DNA of 43,353 bases from Flavobacteriales bacterium (lineage in GTDB: Bacteria > Bacteroidota > Bacteroidia > Flavobacteriales_E > Vicingaceae). This document shows positions 42,145 to 43,353 of the stretch, one piece after another (positions within the stretch are counted from its first letter, which is position 1; each line of letters opens with the position of its first letter). The notes under the pieces were generated by a model. That model ran no database searches. It saw nothing but the letters and a program-made list of their open reading frames with translations, and was not told the DNA's origin. The stretch lies in assembly GCA_905339165.1 (NCBI GenBank), contig CAJPFH010000107.1, positions 1 through 43,353 of the forward strand. Direction: 5' to 3'. A program made the translations under genes and the position numbers.

Positions 42145-43353
42145 ATGAAAAAACTATTATTCATTACCGTGGGAGTATTGAGTGCCTTTACCGTAAGTGC
42201 TCAATGCCCTCAAATTACTTGCCCAAGCAATATTACGGTCAATAACGCCCCCGGCACATGCGGTGCAGTGGTAAATTATGTTACGCCAGTAGGTGTTAAT
42301 CCATGTGGTTCGGGAACGCAAACATTTAATTATACAGGAAGTATACAAACATTTACAGTTCCCAACGGAATAACTTCCGTTACAATTGAAGCAAGAGGAG
42401 CTCAGGGTGGTTCCGGAGGAGGTAAAGGAGCAAGGATGATAGGAGATTTTACAGTTACTCCAGGTCAAGTATTGCAGGTCTTAGTTGGGCAAGAAGGAGG
42501 TATTGCTCCCAATCAGGTTGGAAACGGAGGTGGAGGAGGTTCTTTTGTTGTATACAATAACACGCCATTGTGTATCGCTGGCGGAGGCGGAGGAACAGGG
42601 CACAATTCAAGTAATGGGAATTATCAACTGATAGGAGGAACGACTTCTCAAAATGGACAAATTGGTCAATATAGTGGAGCAGGGGCTGGTGGTACAGGTG
42701 GAAGTGGGGGAGGAGAGAGTTATACTCCGGGGGCAATACCAAATGCTGCAGGTGGTGGTGGATTTTTAGGAGACGGAGGAAGTAGTGGAGCTGCAAACGG
42801 TGGTAAATCTTTTCTAAATGGAGGAGCTGGAGGATCTTCTACAGGAGGTTTTGGAGGAGGAGGCGGCTCTAATCTTTTTATTTATGGTTGCGGAAGTAGT
42901 CCACATGGCGGTAGTGGTGGTGGAGGATATTCTGGTGGTGGTGGTGGTGGTGATAATTGCAACGGAGCAGGAGGAGGAGGGGGGTCTTATAATTCAGGAA
43001 CTAATCAGTCAAATACATCTGCGTACCAATCCGGCAACGGTCAAGTAATTATTTCCTGGGCAGGTGGCCCTGCCACAACCACTCAAACAGCAGGTTTGCC
43101 CGATGGAGCAACATTCCCGGTGGGAATAACCACCAACTGGTATAAAGTAGAAGACGGCTTAGGCAATGCCGATAGCTGCTCGTTTACCGTAACGGTAGTA
43201 GATAACGAAGCACCCAGCATTACCTGCCCCGGAGATACAACAATTTGTTGGGGAGTGTACAATGCCAACATTACCAGCAGTGATAACTGCCCCGGAGCTA
43301 CGGTAACCCAAACAAACGGCCCTACCTTAGGCAGCAGCTTTGATGTAGGTACT
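42145..43353 (+). CDS. Second Gly-rich/HYR surface protein, partial
   Basis: The frame is open from the ATG at 42145 to the end of the window (403 codons), so the gene continues outside. Signal peptide residues 1-20 (LLFITVGVLSAFTVSAQ), then HYR half-domain residues 21-57 (CPQITCPSNITVNN), then a roughly 255-residue Gly-rich region, then the second HYR half from about residue 318 (GLPDGATFPVGITTNWYKVE) and the start of a second HYR-like domain. The architecture matches the gene at 22157, with ungapped flanks but a differing Gly-rich core. It is likely also T9SS type A cargo, but the C terminus is not in view. No stop codon or terminator is visible. Confidence 0.9.
   Translation, partial: MKKLLFITVGVLSAFTVSAQCPQITCPSNITVNNAPGTCGAVVNYVTPVGVNPCGSGTQTFNYTGSIQTFTVPNGITSVTIEARGAQGGSGGGKGARMIGDFTVTPGQVLQVLVGQEGGIAPNQVGNGGGGGSFVVYNNTPLCIAGGGGGTGHNSSNGNYQLIGGTTSQNGQIGQYSGAGAGGTGGSGGGESYTPGAIPNAAGGGGFLGDGGSSGAANGGKSFLNGGAGGSSTGGFGGGGGSNLFIYGCGSSPHGGSGGGGYSGGGGGGDNCNGAGGGGGSYNSGTNQSNTSAYQSGNGQVIISWAGGPATTTQTAGLPDGATFPVGITTNWYKVEDGLGNADSCSFTVTVVDNEAPSITCPGDTTICWGVYNANITSSDNCPGATVTQTNGPTLGSSFDVGT
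42201..42328 (+). repeat. Dispersed repeat A, copy 2
   Basis: Partner of 22231-22358: 128 bases, no gaps, 14 differences by hand count. Confidence 0.85.
43093..43353 (+). repeat. Dispersed repeat B, copy 2 (cut by window end)
   Basis: Partner of 23156-23416; aligns without gaps to the last base of the window. Confidence 0.8.

Noticed and set aside
1-43353. tRNA, rRNA, CRISPR array, insertion sequence or prophage
   Set aside because: All gaps between genes are under 200 bases; none shows tRNA arms, spaced direct repeats, or integrase/transposase-like frames.

Overview
The window looks like a chromosomal segment of an AT-rich Bacteroidota (Bacteroidetes) bacterium. Several independent signs agree: three secreted proteins end in type IX secretion sorting domains (two type B/CHU_C, two type A counting the Gly-rich protein), there are DUF4924 and SiaC/DUF1987 family proteins, an OmpP1/FadL porin, a PafA-type phosphatase and a Bacteroidetes-style hpt-adk-obg cluster, and TAnnTTTG -7 promoter boxes lie upstream of many genes instead of E. 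coli-type promoters. No tRNA, rRNA, CRISPR, insertion sequence or prophage was seen. Gene density is very high and no gap between genes exceeds 300 bases.

Layout. 1-5.2 kb: the end of a beta-propeller-like protein, a large hairpin terminator, a secreted protein of unknown function, rlmN, a divergent metal-dependent deaminase-type amidohydrolase, and pdhB. 5.4-11.4 kb: etfB-etfA, a DUF151 nuclease-like protein, a concentrative nucleoside transporter, thyA-folA, and a lipoprotein. 11.4-18.3 kb (minus strand): clpX and three T9SS cargo proteins (choice-of-anchor L/type B; type A; PKD/type B). 18.5-23.8 kb: a YD-repeat-like secreted protein, a FadL-type porin, an SGNH esterase lipoprotein, and a glycine-rich/HYR T9SS cargo protein. 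23.9-29.7 kb: ruvC, a glycosyltransferase, a lone OppC-like permease with a 12-C tract, and a membrane pyrophosphatase fused to a YceI domain. 29.7-31 kb (minus): a two-helix small protein, a secreted unknown and an AcpH-like phosphodiesterase. 31.1-36.5 kb: an M61 peptidase, a LytS/LytTR two-component pair, SiaC, an OmpH-like coiled-coil protein and DUF4924. 36.6-41.4 kb: a tightly packed hpt-adk-obg-PAP2-crcB-pafA run. 41.5-43.4 kb: a lipoprotein and a second Gly-rich/HYR protein, cut by the window end.

How the genes relate. Three themes recur: nucleotide metabolism (nucleoside uptake, thyA/folA, hpt, adk), phosphate/pyrophosphate chemistry (ion-pumping pyrophosphatase, PAP2, PafA, fluoride exporter), and surface proteins exported by the type IX system. 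The most unusual items are the pyrophosphatase-YceI fusion and the pair of paralogues, 20 kb apart, in which a roughly 260-residue glycine-rich domain interrupts a HYR domain; their flanks align without gaps while the inserts have diverged. The window also shows -7 boxes only 6-9 bases before the ATG of rlmN, clpX and ruvC, suggesting very short or absent mRNA leaders.
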